Origin: an uncultured Microbacteriaceae bacterium
GTDB taxonomy: Bacteria; Actinomycetota; Actinomycetes; Actinomycetales; Microbacteriaceae
Length of the DNA: 10,295 nt
Direction of reading: 5' to 3'
Assembly: GCA_903907615.1 (NCBI GenBank)
Contig: CAIVOR010000366.1
Coordinates: 1-10,295 of the forward strand
The number at the start of each line of letters is the position of its first letter. The first letter of the stretch is position 1. The notes under the pieces are model-generated. The model was given only the letters and a program-made list of their open reading frames with translations. It had not been told where the DNA came from and made no database searches. The translations under genes were made by a program, and so were the position numbers. This document shows, in pieces, positions 1 to 6,193 of the stretch.

Positions 1-111
1 CACCGAGATGATGACGGTTCGCATTTGAAGCGAACGACGCCACGCGTGCCACGCCAGTCGCGGCAGATTGCGATAGTCGTAGGTTCGGATTCGGCCCCAG
101 AGCGCCGGCAC
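1..111 (-). CDS. mtrB: MtrB-type sensor histidine kinase, N-terminal fragment (truncated by window edge)
   Basis: Only the first 37 codons lie in the window; the frame is open to position 1. The GTG start at 111-109 follows the mtrA stop (116-114) by 2 nt and has a GGAGA Shine-Dalgarno at 122-118, 6 nt away. The peptide begins MPALWGRIRTYDY and continues through a basic, Trp-rich stretch (WHAWRRSLQ) into the start of a hydrophobic segment (RTVIISV). This is the usual layout of an MtrB N-terminus: a short cytoplasmic basic tail before the first membrane helix. MtrB is the membrane sensor kinase that phosphorylates MtrA and acts in cell-wall and division control in actinobacteria. The identification rests on position directly after mtrA plus this short N-terminus; no kinase domain is visible here. 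Confidence 0.75.
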   Translation of the reverse strand, partial: MPALWGRIRTYDYRNLPRLAWHAWRRSLQMRTVIISV

Positions 112-113
112 GC

Positions 114-818
114 CTAGTCTCCGCCAGCCCGGTAGCCCACGCCACGAACGGTGCGCACAATCAGGGGGTTGTCCGGATCGTGCTCGACCTTGGAGCGCAG
201 CCGCTGCACGTGTACATTGACCAATCGCGTATCGGCCTTGTACTGGTAGCCCCAGACCTGTTCAAGGAGTTCTTCACGCGTGAGCACCCGGTGCGGTTGA
301 GATACCAGGGTGACCAGAAGCGAAAACTCGAGTGGGGTGAGACTGATTTCCCGTCCCTCGCGCATCACCCGATGTGCCGTCGTGTCGACGGTGATGTCTT
401 CCAGCTCGTACGTTTGCGCGGTCAGGAGCGTGTCGGACGTGGGGCGAAGACGTGCCCGCACGCGTGCAATGAGAACGTTTGTCGAACACGGCTTCACGAT
501 GTAGTCGTCGGCACCCATTTCGAGTCCCATCACCATGTCGGAGTCGTCGTCCTTGGCGGTGATCATGACGATAGGGGTTCCCGACATTTCACGGATGCGG
601 CGGCACACCTCAACGCCGTCGATGCCGGGAAGCATCACGTCAAGCAGCACCAGATCGGGCGAGACGCGCACGAAGTCGTCGATGGCTTTCAGGCCGTCAC
701 CGCACACCGTGGTGTGAAAGCCCGCTTGAGTCAGCGCGATGTCCATCATCTCGGCCAAATTGCTGTCGTCGTCCACAATCAGCACGTGCGGGCTCGACGC
801 AGTAACACTCTGAGCCAT
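114..818 (-). CDS. mtrA: DNA-binding response regulator MtrA (OmpR/PhoB family)
   Basis: Response regulator that binds DNA as the output of the MtrAB system controlling envelope, division and resuscitation genes in actinobacteria. Numbered from the chosen start (234 aa), the receiver domain (about 10-125) has the acidic pocket D16-D17-D18, phosphoacceptor D60 in LLDVMLPG, switch T87 and conserved K109. The OmpR-type winged helix (about 140-232) carries LTPLEFSLL, LEQVWGY, ADTRLVNVHVQRLRSKVE and a VRTVRGVGY end, which match MtrA closely. The frame is open back to an ATG at 845. I chose the ATG at 818 because a GGAGG site at 828-824 lies 5 nt upstream and the longer version has an atypical N-terminal extension. 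The ATG at 821 is only 2 nt from that site. The residue after the conserved Lys-Pro is Cys (KPC), where Phe is usual. mtrB follows after 2 nt, so the two form an operon. Confidence 0.95.
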   Translation of the reverse strand: MAQSVTASSPHVLIVDDDSNLAEMMDIALTQAGFHTTVCGDGLKAIDDFVRVSPDLVLLDVMLPGIDGVEVCRRIREMSGTPIVMITAKDDDSDMVMGLEMGADDYIVKPCSTNVLIARVRARLRPTSDTLLTAQTYELEDITVDTTAHRVMREGREISLTPLEFSLLVTLVSQPHRVLTREELLEQVWGYQYKADTRLVNVHVQRLRSKVEHDPDNPLIVRTVRGVGYRAGGD

Positions 819-823
819 CATCG

Positions 824-828
824 CCTCC
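824..828 (-). promoter_or_regulatory. Ribosome binding site deciding the mtrA start
   Basis: GGAGG on the minus strand lies 5 nt before the ATG at 818 and only 2 nt before the adjacent in-frame ATG at 821. The spacing favours 818 and argues against the in-frame ATG at 845, which would place this site inside the coding region. Confidence 0.6.
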
Positions 829-853
829 GCTGCCCTAGGGACCAATCGGAATC

Positions 854-859
854 AGCGTA
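854..859 (-). promoter_or_regulatory. Weak candidate -10 element for mtrA
   Basis: The 84 bp between the ahcY stop and the mtrA start hold no convincing terminator hairpin. On the minus strand a TACGCT hexamer (matching TAnnnT) would place transcription start near 847 and give a leader of about 30 nt. No good -35 is seen at 16-18 nt. mtrA may instead, or additionally, be read from the upstream ahcY operon. Confidence 0.2.
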
Positions 860-902
860 GCGCGCCGGTGCTGAAAGCTCGCCGTTGAAAACCTGAACGT
901 GA

Positions 903-2378
903 CTAGTAGCGGTAGAGCTCAGGCTTGAACGGTCCCTCGAGCGGAACGCCGATGTAGGCGGCCTGCTCCGGCGACAGCTTGGTGAGGACAACTCCCAGGG
1001 CGTCAAGGTGCAAACGAGCAACCTTCTCGTCGAGCACCTTGGGCAACACGTAGACGCCCACGGGGTACTCAGCGGTGCGAGTGAAAATCTCGATCTGAGC
1101 CAACACCTGGTTGGTGAACGAGTTACTCATCACAAACGAGGGGTGGCCCGTGGCGTTACCGAGGTTCATGAGGCGACCCTCGCTCAGCACGAGGATGCTG
1201 CGGCCCGAGGGAAGGTTCCACTCGTCAACCTGCGGCTTGATGTTCGTCTTGGTGGCACCGGGAAGCGATTCAAGCCCAGCCATATCAATCTCGTTGTCGA
1301 AGTGACCGACGTTCGAGACAATGGCCTGGTTCTTCATGGCCAGCATGTGCTCCACCGTAATGACGTCCTTGTTGCCCGTCGACGTGACAAAGATGTCAAC
1401 CTCTCCGACAACCTGCTCGATGGGGACAACCTGGTAGCCGTCCATCGCGGCCTGCATGGCGCAAATGGGGTCAATCTCGGTCACGATGACGCGAGCGCCC
1501 TGACCGCGAAGCGCCTCGGCGCAACCCTTACCCACATCTCCGTAGCCGGCAACGAGGGCAACCTTGCCGCCCATCAGCACGTCGGTGGCTCGGTTGAGGC
1601 CGTCGGGCAGCGAGTGACGAATGCCGTACTTGTTGTCGAACTTGGTCTTGGTGACGGCGTCGTTCACATTAATGGCGGGGAAAAGGAGCTCGCCCTTCTT
1701 GTGCAATTCGTAGAGGCGGTGAACACCGGTAGTGGTCTCTTCGGTGACACCGATGAGTTCCTCGGCAACGGCGTGCCAACGGCGCGGGTTCTCTGCGAAG
1801 ACGCGACCCAACAAGCTCAGGACCTCGGCGTATTCAGCGGAATCGGCGGTGTCCGGCGAGGGAACGCCTCCGGCGACTTCGTAGTTGCGACCGTGATGAA
1901 CGAGCATCGTGGCGTCGCCACCGTCGTCAAGGATCATGTTGGGGCCAGTCTCGGCTCCCACCTCAAAGCTCCAGTCGAAGATTTGGTTCGTGCACCACCA
2001 GTACTCTTCGAGCGATTCGCCCTTCCAGGCGAACACCGGCGAGCCCGAAGGCTGGTCGACCGTACCGTGCGGGCCCACGGCCACGGCAGACGCGGCCTCG
2101 TCTTGGGTGGAGAAAATGTTGCACGATGCCCAGCGCACCTGCGCGCCAAGCGCCGTCAGCGTTTCGATGAGCACAGCAGTCTGCACCGTCATGTGCAGCG
2201 AACCGGCAATACGGGCACCCTTGAGAGGGGCAGAGGCCCCGAACTCTGCTCGGAGCGCCATGAGTCCCGGCATTTCGTTCTCGGCGAGGCGAATCTGGTG
2301 ACGACCGGCCTCCGCGAGAGAGAGGTCGGCAACCTTGAACTGTGTGGCGGGCAATACGCGCGTAGCAGTGAGCGTCAT
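903..2378 (-). CDS. ahcY: S-adenosyl-L-homocysteine hydrolase (adenosylhomocysteinase)
   Basis: Cytosolic NAD-dependent enzyme that reversibly splits S-adenosylhomocysteine into adenosine and homocysteine, relieving product inhibition of SAM-dependent methyltransferases and feeding the methionine cycle. The 491-aa protein has LDDGGDAT (150-157), the catalytic segment around N239, K244, D248 and N249 (KTKFDNKYG), the NAD Rossmann loop GYGDVGKG (278-285), a VGHFDNEID segment, and the C-terminal KPELYRY tail that contributes to NAD binding in the neighbouring subunit. Its length matches the bacterial long form, with the extra loop near 160-200 compared with mammalian enzymes. The frame extends 13 codons upstream to 2417, but the ATG at 2378 has an AAAGGA site 8 nt away, so I use it. 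It starts 1 nt after the manB stop, suggesting translational coupling. mtrA follows 84 nt downstream with no obvious terminator between. Confidence 0.97.
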   Translation of the reverse strand: MTLTATRVLPATQFKVADLSLAEAGRHQIRLAENEMPGLMALRAEFGASAPLKGARIAGSLHMTVQTAVLIETLTALGAQVRWASCNIFSTQDEAASAVAVGPHGTVDQPSGSPVFAWKGESLEEYWWCTNQIFDWSFEVGAETGPNMILDDGGDATMLVHHGRNYEVAGGVPSPDTADSAEYAEVLSLLGRVFAENPRRWHAVAEELIGVTEETTTGVHRLYELHKKGELLFPAINVNDAVTKTKFDNKYGIRHSLPDGLNRATDVLMGGKVALVAGYGDVGKGCAEALRGQGARVIVTEIDPICAMQAAMDGYQVVPIEQVVGEVDIFVTSTGNKDVITVEHMLAMKNQAIVSNVGHFDNEIDMAGLESLPGATKTNIKPQVDEWNLPSGRSILVLSEGRLMNLGNATGHPSFVMSNSFTNQVLAQIEIFTRTAEYPVGVYVLPKVLDEKVARLHLDALGVVLTKLSPEQAAYIGVPLEGPFKPELYRY

Positions 2379-2379
2379 G

Positions 2380-3807
2380 TTACGAGTCCTTTCGGATGAG
2401 AGCGAGAACCTCGTCACGAATACGACTCATGGTGTCGTGATCCGCGGCCTCAACATTAAGGCGAAGGAGCGGTTCGGTGTTCGACGGCCGCACGCTGAAC
2501 CACCAGAAGGGTTCATTTGCAGCGACCGTACCCAGCATAGTCAATCCGTCGAGGGTGTCTTCACTGGCACGCGTCGCGAAGGCGTTGCGAACCCGGTCCG
2601 TCGCCAGAGCGACGTCCGTCACTGTGGAATTGATTTCCCCGCTGAGCGAGTAGGGACTAAACCGTGTGCGCAATGCCGACATCGGTTCGTCGTGAGCGCC
2701 CAACTCGGCCAGAACATTGAGGGCCGCCAGCATTCCGTTGTCAGCTCCCCAGAATTCTCGGAAATAGTAGTGAGCGGAGTGCTCCCCGCCGAACACGGCA
2801 GACGTGCGCGCCATCTCGTCTTTGATCAGGGAGTGTCCCACGCGAGTGCGCACCGGCGTGGCACCTGCCGAGCGAATCGTCTCGGCGACAATGTTCGACG
2901 TGATCAAGTTGTGCAGAACCACGACGTCGGTCGCCCCCTGCGCTGTCACGCGCGAAATTTCCCGCAGCGCCACGATGGCCGCAACCGCGGAGGGCGAAAC
3001 GGCCTCGCCGAGTTCGTCAACAACGAAACACCGATCCGCATCACCATCGAACGCCAGGCCCAGGTCGGCTCCATGGGCCACGACGGCCCGCTGGAGGTCG
3101 ACAAGGTTTGCCGGCTCTAAGGGGTTTGCCTCGTGATTGGGGAACGTCCCGTCGAGCTCAAAGTAAAGCGGGATGATCTCCACCGGGAGTGCCGGCAAAC
3201 CCGCAGCGGTCTCCAACACGGCCGGAACGGTGAGTCCGCCCATCCCGTTACCGGCATCGACCACGATGCGCAGCGGACGGATCGCACTGAGGTCAACCAG
3301 CGATCGCAAATACGCGGCGTAATCGTGAAGAACGTCGCGCTGATCAATCTGACCCGGGTTGGGGTGAGCGGGAATATCGCCGTCGAGGAAGTCGAGGGCA
3401 CGATCGCGAATAGCCGCAAGTCCGGTATCCAAGCTGATTCCCTGTGCGCCCGCACGCGAGAACTTGATGCCGTTATATTTGGCCGGGTTGTGGCTCGCTG
3501 TAAACATGGCGGCTGGGGCATTCCACGCGCCCGAGGCGTAATAGGTCTCGTCGGTCGAGCACAGGCCGAGGAGCGAGACATTGGCCCCGCGCCGAGCGGC
3601 TCCCTCGGCGAATGCTTGCGCAAAAACGGGCGAGGAATCCCGCATATCGTGCCCCACCACCACGAGCTCTCCCGCGGCGTCGACCTCATCGACAAAGGCA
3701 GCACCGAGAGCTCGGATCATTTCTTCGGTGAGGTCTTCGCCCACTACGCCGCGAACGTCGTAGGCCTTGACTGCGGCGGTCAGTCGGGCACGAGTGTCAG
3801 GCGTCAT
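2380..3807 (-). CDS. manB: Phosphomannomutase / phosphoglucomutase (alpha-D-phosphohexomutase family)
   Basis: Converts mannose-6-phosphate to mannose-1-phosphate (often also the glucose phosphates) for GDP-mannose and mannosylated envelope glycans. The 475-aa length is typical. All four hallmark loops are intact: the N-terminal YDVRGVVGEDL (16-26), the phosphoserine loop TASHNPAKYNGIKF with S105, the metal-binding DGDADR (254-259), the sugar-specificity loop GEHSAHYYF (341-349) and the phosphate-binding RPSNTEPLLRL (440-450). GEHS is the form seen in PMM/PGM enzymes. The ATG at 3807 lies inside the end of the DUF3499 gene (11-nt overlap) with no clear Shine-Dalgarno, so initiation probably depends on coupling to that upstream gene. 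ahcY starts 1 nt after the stop. manA in the same window supports the mannose pathway assignment. Whether mannose or glucose phosphate is preferred cannot be read from the sequence. Confidence 0.93.
   Translation of the reverse strand: MTPDTRARLTAAVKAYDVRGVVGEDLTEEMIRALGAAFVDEVDAAGELVVVGHDMRDSSPVFAQAFAEGAARRGANVSLLGLCSTDETYYASGAWNAPAAMFTASHNPAKYNGIKFSRAGAQGISLDTGLAAIRDRALDFLDGDIPAHPNPGQIDQRDVLHDYAAYLRSLVDLSAIRPLRIVVDAGNGMGGLTVPAVLETAAGLPALPVEIIPLYFELDGTFPNHEANPLEPANLVDLQRAVVAHGADLGLAFDGDADRCFVVDELGEAVSPSAVAAIVALREISRVTAQGATDVVVLHNLITSNIVAETIRSAGATPVRTRVGHSLIKDEMARTSAVFGGEHSAHYYFREFWGADNGMLAALNVLAELGAHDEPMSALRTRFSPYSLSGEINSTVTDVALATDRVRNAFATRASEDTLDGLTMLGTVAANEPFWWFSVRPSNTEPLLRLNVEAADHDTMSRIRDEVLALIRKDS
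2387..2392 (-). promoter_or_regulatory. Ribosome binding site of ahcY inside the end of manB
   Basis: AAAGGA on the minus strand lies within the last codons of manB, 8 nt before the ahcY ATG at 2378. It sets the ahcY start and places the signal under ribosomes finishing manB. Confidence 0.65.
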
Positions 3808-4009
3808 CCGACAATTCTACGTGCCTCATGACCTGCCAGCCGTGACTGGGCGTCAGGCGACGAGCGTGCTCCGCACACAGGTCATAGCCCTCCGCGGCAT
3901 AGTCCGGTGCGAGGGGGCCGATAGCGAGAGTGCTTCCTTCGTAATCGAGGGTGACAGTCGCCGCGGCCGCCTGCGAGCAGAGAGGCTTGGCACAACGACG
4001 ATCCGACAC
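3797..4009 (-). CDS. DUF3499 family small putative zinc-binding protein
   Basis: A 70-aa protein starting MSDRRCAKPLC. I recognise it as the DUF3499 family found beside manB in actinobacteria, including mycobacteria; its function is unknown. Two Cys near the N-terminus (C6, C11) and a CAEH motif (C45, H48) could form a single zinc site. Between them is a short beta-rich stretch (TVTLDYEGSTLAIGPL), and a conserved-looking RLTPSHGWQVMRH follows. The start is GTG at 4009. No Shine-Dalgarno precedes it, but a TAGGCT -10-like element ends 7 nt upstream, so the mRNA may be leaderless. It is the first gene of a run DUF3499 - manB - ahcY and overlaps manB by 11 nt. It is divergent from the zincin-like gene, with 40 bp between the two start codons. 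Confidence 0.85.
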   Translation of the reverse strand: MSDRRCAKPLCSQAAAATVTLDYEGSTLAIGPLAPDYAAEGYDLCAEHARRLTPSHGWQVMRHVELSDDA

Positions 4010-4016
4010 GTCTCAC

Positions 4017-4022
4017 AGCCTA
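4017..4022 (-). promoter_or_regulatory. Putative leaderless promoter -10 of the DUF3499-manB-ahcY operon
   Basis: TAGGCT (TAnnnT type) on the minus strand is followed by 7 nt and then the GTG start at 4009, which would place transcription start at or within 1-2 nt of the start codon. No Shine-Dalgarno is present, which fits leaderless initiation, common in actinobacteria. No recognisable -35 lies 16-18 nt upstream. Confidence 0.45.
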
Positions 4023-4037
4023 GACACGAGGCATGGC

Positions 4038-4043
4038 TAGCAT
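4038..4043 (+). promoter_or_regulatory. Putative leaderless promoter -10 of the zincin-like gene
   Basis: TAGCAT on the plus strand is followed by exactly 6 nt (GGGGAC) and then the ATG at 4050, so the expected transcription start coincides with the start codon. It sits 15 bp from the divergent -10 at 4017-4022, so the two promoters must overlap. No clear -35 is seen. Confidence 0.4.
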
Positions 4044-4049
4044 GGGGAC

Positions 4050-4499
4050 ATGCCAGCGAGCGGATCGGGTGAATTCTCGTCATCACGCGCGCGCACGCGC
4101 GGCCGCAGTTCCGACCGCCACGGTCGCGGCATGCGCTCGCCCGTCACCGGACCGCACCTTCCGGTTATTCACGGGCGGACGGAGAAGTTCTTCACGACCG
4201 TGGCTCAGACGGCGCAGTACCTTCGGTCGCTCTGGAACAGCGAACTTGCCGACGTCACGTTTGAGGTTGCTGCCAATCCAGCGTCACCGTTAGCTCCCGG
4301 TGAGATTCCGCGCTGGCAGGTGGACTCGGCTAAGAAGCGCATCGTGTTGTTTAGGGTTCCCATCCAACGGCTGAGTCGCCTGCACGTTGACGACGATCTG
4401 CATCGCCAGATGGCGATTGAGGAGTGCGTCTTTCGCGCCGTGGCCGAATACCTCGGCCGGCGTCCCGAGGAATTAGGTCCGGATCGCTTTCATCCTTAG
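4050..4499 (+). CDS. Zincin-like 'metallopeptidase family' protein lacking the HExxH motif
   Basis: 149-aa soluble protein. The N-terminal 28 residues are basic and probably disordered (SSRARTRGRSSDRHGRG). The rest (MRSPVTGPHLPV..., RTEKFF...VAQTAQYL..., KKRIVLFRVPIQRLSR, EECVFRAVAEYLG, ELGPDRFHP) matches the small actinobacterial proteins annotated as zincin-like metallopeptidase family (PF06262-like), which lie between whiB2 and manB. In catalytic members the helix before the final segment holds HExxH; here the equivalent helix reads roughly 124-EECVFRAVAEYLG-136, with no His. Zinc proteolysis is therefore unlikely and a structural or regulatory role is more plausible. It is the only plus-strand gene, divergent from DUF3499 and ending 20 bp from the convergent DUF5719 stop. 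I use the ATG at 4050 because of the -10 element 6 nt upstream; an internal ATG at 4131 (M28), where homologous similarity seems to start, is the alternative. Confidence 0.8.
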   Translation: MPASGSGEFSSSRARTRGRSSDRHGRGMRSPVTGPHLPVIHGRTEKFFTTVAQTAQYLRSLWNSELADVTFEVAANPASPLAPGEIPRWQVDSAKKRIVLFRVPIQRLSRLHVDDDLHRQMAIEECVFRAVAEYLGRRPEELGPDRFHP

Positions 4500-4519
4500 A
4501 TCGTTGTGCACCAACCGAA

Positions 4520-6193
4520 CTAGCGCGGATAGACCCTGATTCCCGAACCCAATGGGCTGGCCGGCGTCAGCGGCATCGACGCCCCCAGTCCCGTCGCGGC
4601 ATACGAGACCGTGGCATAAACGGGCATCTCGGATGACAGCACGTAGCGGGCTCCGGGAGCGAGAGAGACCGCTCGAACCCCGTTGGCCGGAATGGTCACG
4701 TCGGGAAGCGCGGTGTCGCCCTGGGAGAACTTAAGCGTGATGTCGGTCTCGTTGGAGTTAAACAGTGTGAGCGTGGGATGTGGGCCGGAGGACACGTTGA
4801 GCAGCGTGTCGCCCACGACGGGCAACGTTGCGACATTCCACGTGAAGTCACCACCCAGGAGGGGAGGCGCTGCCACCGCGCCGCCCGATCCCAAGGTTTG
4901 TCCGGGCGCGACCGGCTCGCCACTGACAGGGCCGTCACCACCCACGTCATCCAGAGCGGTCGTCTGGGCCCGCGAGGGGGTCGTCGCGGCAGCGGCACCC
5001 GGCGTGGTTCTCGCCGACGCGGTTGGCGTGGGCCCACCGGAGGCTCGGGGAGTCGATGTTCCCACAGGGGTGGGCGTGGCCGTTGAGGTGGTGAAGGGAT
5101 CCGTATCGGCGTAGTTGATTGTTCTCGCGGCGGCGACCACGGGCTCTGTGGCTGAAATCACGAGCGTGTAGATACCGTCCGGCAAACTGCCGAAGGGCAG
5201 TTCGACGACGCGCTCGGGCGCAACGGTGGCCTTGACGGTCACGGGCTCACCGCTGACGCCATAAGCCGTGACCGTTACCTCGGATTCCTGAGGTCCCGGC
5301 ACGCCAACGCGCACCGCCGGCTCCTGATCACTCGTCACCATGCCGCCCTCGCTGGCTTGGTGCGTTGCCATGCCGGACAGCCGAACGCCCGGAATCACCA
5401 GGCTGACGTTGGGACTTGCGCCCTGAGCAATCAGCTCCACACCGTCCGGCAGGAGGGTGCGAACAACCGACTGTTGCAACGTGGGAACGACCTGACCACC
5501 CGTGCTCGTGACGTGCACCACGGGATTGTTCACGTTCGGTGCGATCGCCGCCAGCGACAGGATGCGTTGGGTGCCGGCCTCGACAACGATGCCTGACGAC
5601 CCGGGTCCGACAACCCAGCCGCGTTCGCTCAATACGGTGAGTGAGACGTTAGCCGTCACCTCGGTGGGGTTGGTGAGCAGGAGAAGCGTGGTGCGGCCCG
5701 TCTCGGTCGAACCACCCACGAGCCAGGCGTCGGTCGAGGCTTGGGTACACGCTGCCGTGGCGAGTCCGGCGAGGGACTCGGTGGCGGCCTGCTGTGATTG
5801 CACGCCAGCGATTAGCGGGGTGAGGTCGGTCGTGGGGGCGGGCGCGAACAACTGCTGTGGCTGCGCGAGCTCGTCTCCCACGATGTCATCGGGGGCAGCG
5901 ACCGGAGTTTGCGTAATCGCGGTGTCACTCGCCGAGGTGACGTACTCAGGAATGCCGACCGCACCAAAGGCCGTGGCATCGCCGTTGAGCGAGAGCACAT
6001 CAACCAGAGCACCCGGACAGATCAGGCGCTGATCGGTGGGCGTCGGAGTTACCAGCTCGGAACGCGCCAGAGCCGTGAATCCGGGCAACGGGACGATACA
6101 GAGAAAACCGACCACGGCGGCGGCAATACCCGCGCCGACCAGTCCGGCGGCCGACCGCAGTCCGTACCTCAGAAAATTCCTACGCTTCGTCAT
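4520..6193 (-). CDS. DUF5719 family membrane-anchored extracytoplasmic protein
   Basis: 557-aa protein that I assign to DUF5719, an actinobacterial family of unknown function found after large GT2 glycosyltransferases. Order: basic N-terminus (MTKRRNFLRYGLR), one hydrophobic helix (about 15-35) acting as signal-anchor or uncleaved signal peptide, then an extracytoplasmic beta-rich region (about 45-360) with two Cys (C59, C149) that could form a disulfide. A low-complexity Thr/Pro/Ala/Ser/Gly linker (about 364-446, nt 5104-4856) follows, then a second small beta domain (about 447-557). The segments beginning LLLTNPTEVTANVSLTVL and LTLFNSNETDITLKFS look like copies of one beta-sandwich unit. 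No catalytic motif is recognised. The ATG at 6193 is chosen over one at 6238 because an AGGTGA site lies 5 nt upstream. It overlaps the glycosyltransferase gene by 14 nt, so the two are probably co-translated and work together at the membrane. Confidence 0.8.
   Translation of the reverse strand: MTKRRNFLRYGLRSAAGLVGAGIAAAVVGFLCIVPLPGFTALARSELVTPTPTDQRLICPGALVDVLSLNGDATAFGAVGIPEYVTSASDTAITQTPVAAPDDIVGDELAQPQQLFAPAPTTDLTPLIAGVQSQQAATESLAGLATAACTQASTDAWLVGGSTETGRTTLLLLTNPTEVTANVSLTVLSERGWVVGPGSSGIVVEAGTQRILSLAAIAPNVNNPVVHVTSTGGQVVPTLQQSVVRTLLPDGVELIAQGASPNVSLVIPGVRLSGMATHQASEGGMVTSDQEPAVRVGVPGPQESEVTVTAYGVSGEPVTVKATVAPERVVELPFGSLPDGIYTLVISATEPVVAAARTINYADTDPFTTSTATPTPVGTSTPRASGGPTPTASARTTPGAAAATTPSRAQTTALDDVGGDGPVSGEPVAPGQTLGSGGAVAAPPLLGGDFTWNVATLPVVGDTLLNVSSGPHPTLTLFNSNETDITLKFSQGDTALPDVTIPANGVRAVSLAPGARYVLSSEMPVYATVSYAATGLGASMPLTPASPLGSGIRVYPR

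Noticed and set aside
833..840. Perfect 8-bp palindrome CCCTAGGG in the mtrA leader
   Set aside because: The symmetry does not extend beyond 8 bp and such short palindromes are expected by chance; it is not enough for an operator call.
180..860. Plus-strand frame of 226 codons opposite mtrA
   Set aside because: It lies wholly across the mtrA gene and has a His/Arg-rich composition typical of antisense translation, with no ribosome site or family match.
1008..2399. Long open frame (463 codons) on the plus strand opposite ahcY
   Set aside because: It mirrors the whole ahcY gene, whose protein matches its family end to end. High G+C third positions create such antisense frames, and the translated product has no recognisable domain.
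4500..4519. Possible bidirectional terminator between the convergent zincin-like and DUF5719 genes
   Set aside because: The 20 bp between stops and the adjoining bases show no stem followed by a T-run in either direction.
4856..5098. Tandem DNA repeat in the Thr/Pro-rich linker of DUF5719
   Set aside because: The amino-acid composition is repetitive, but the DNA shows no regular unit that persists beyond two loosely similar blocks.
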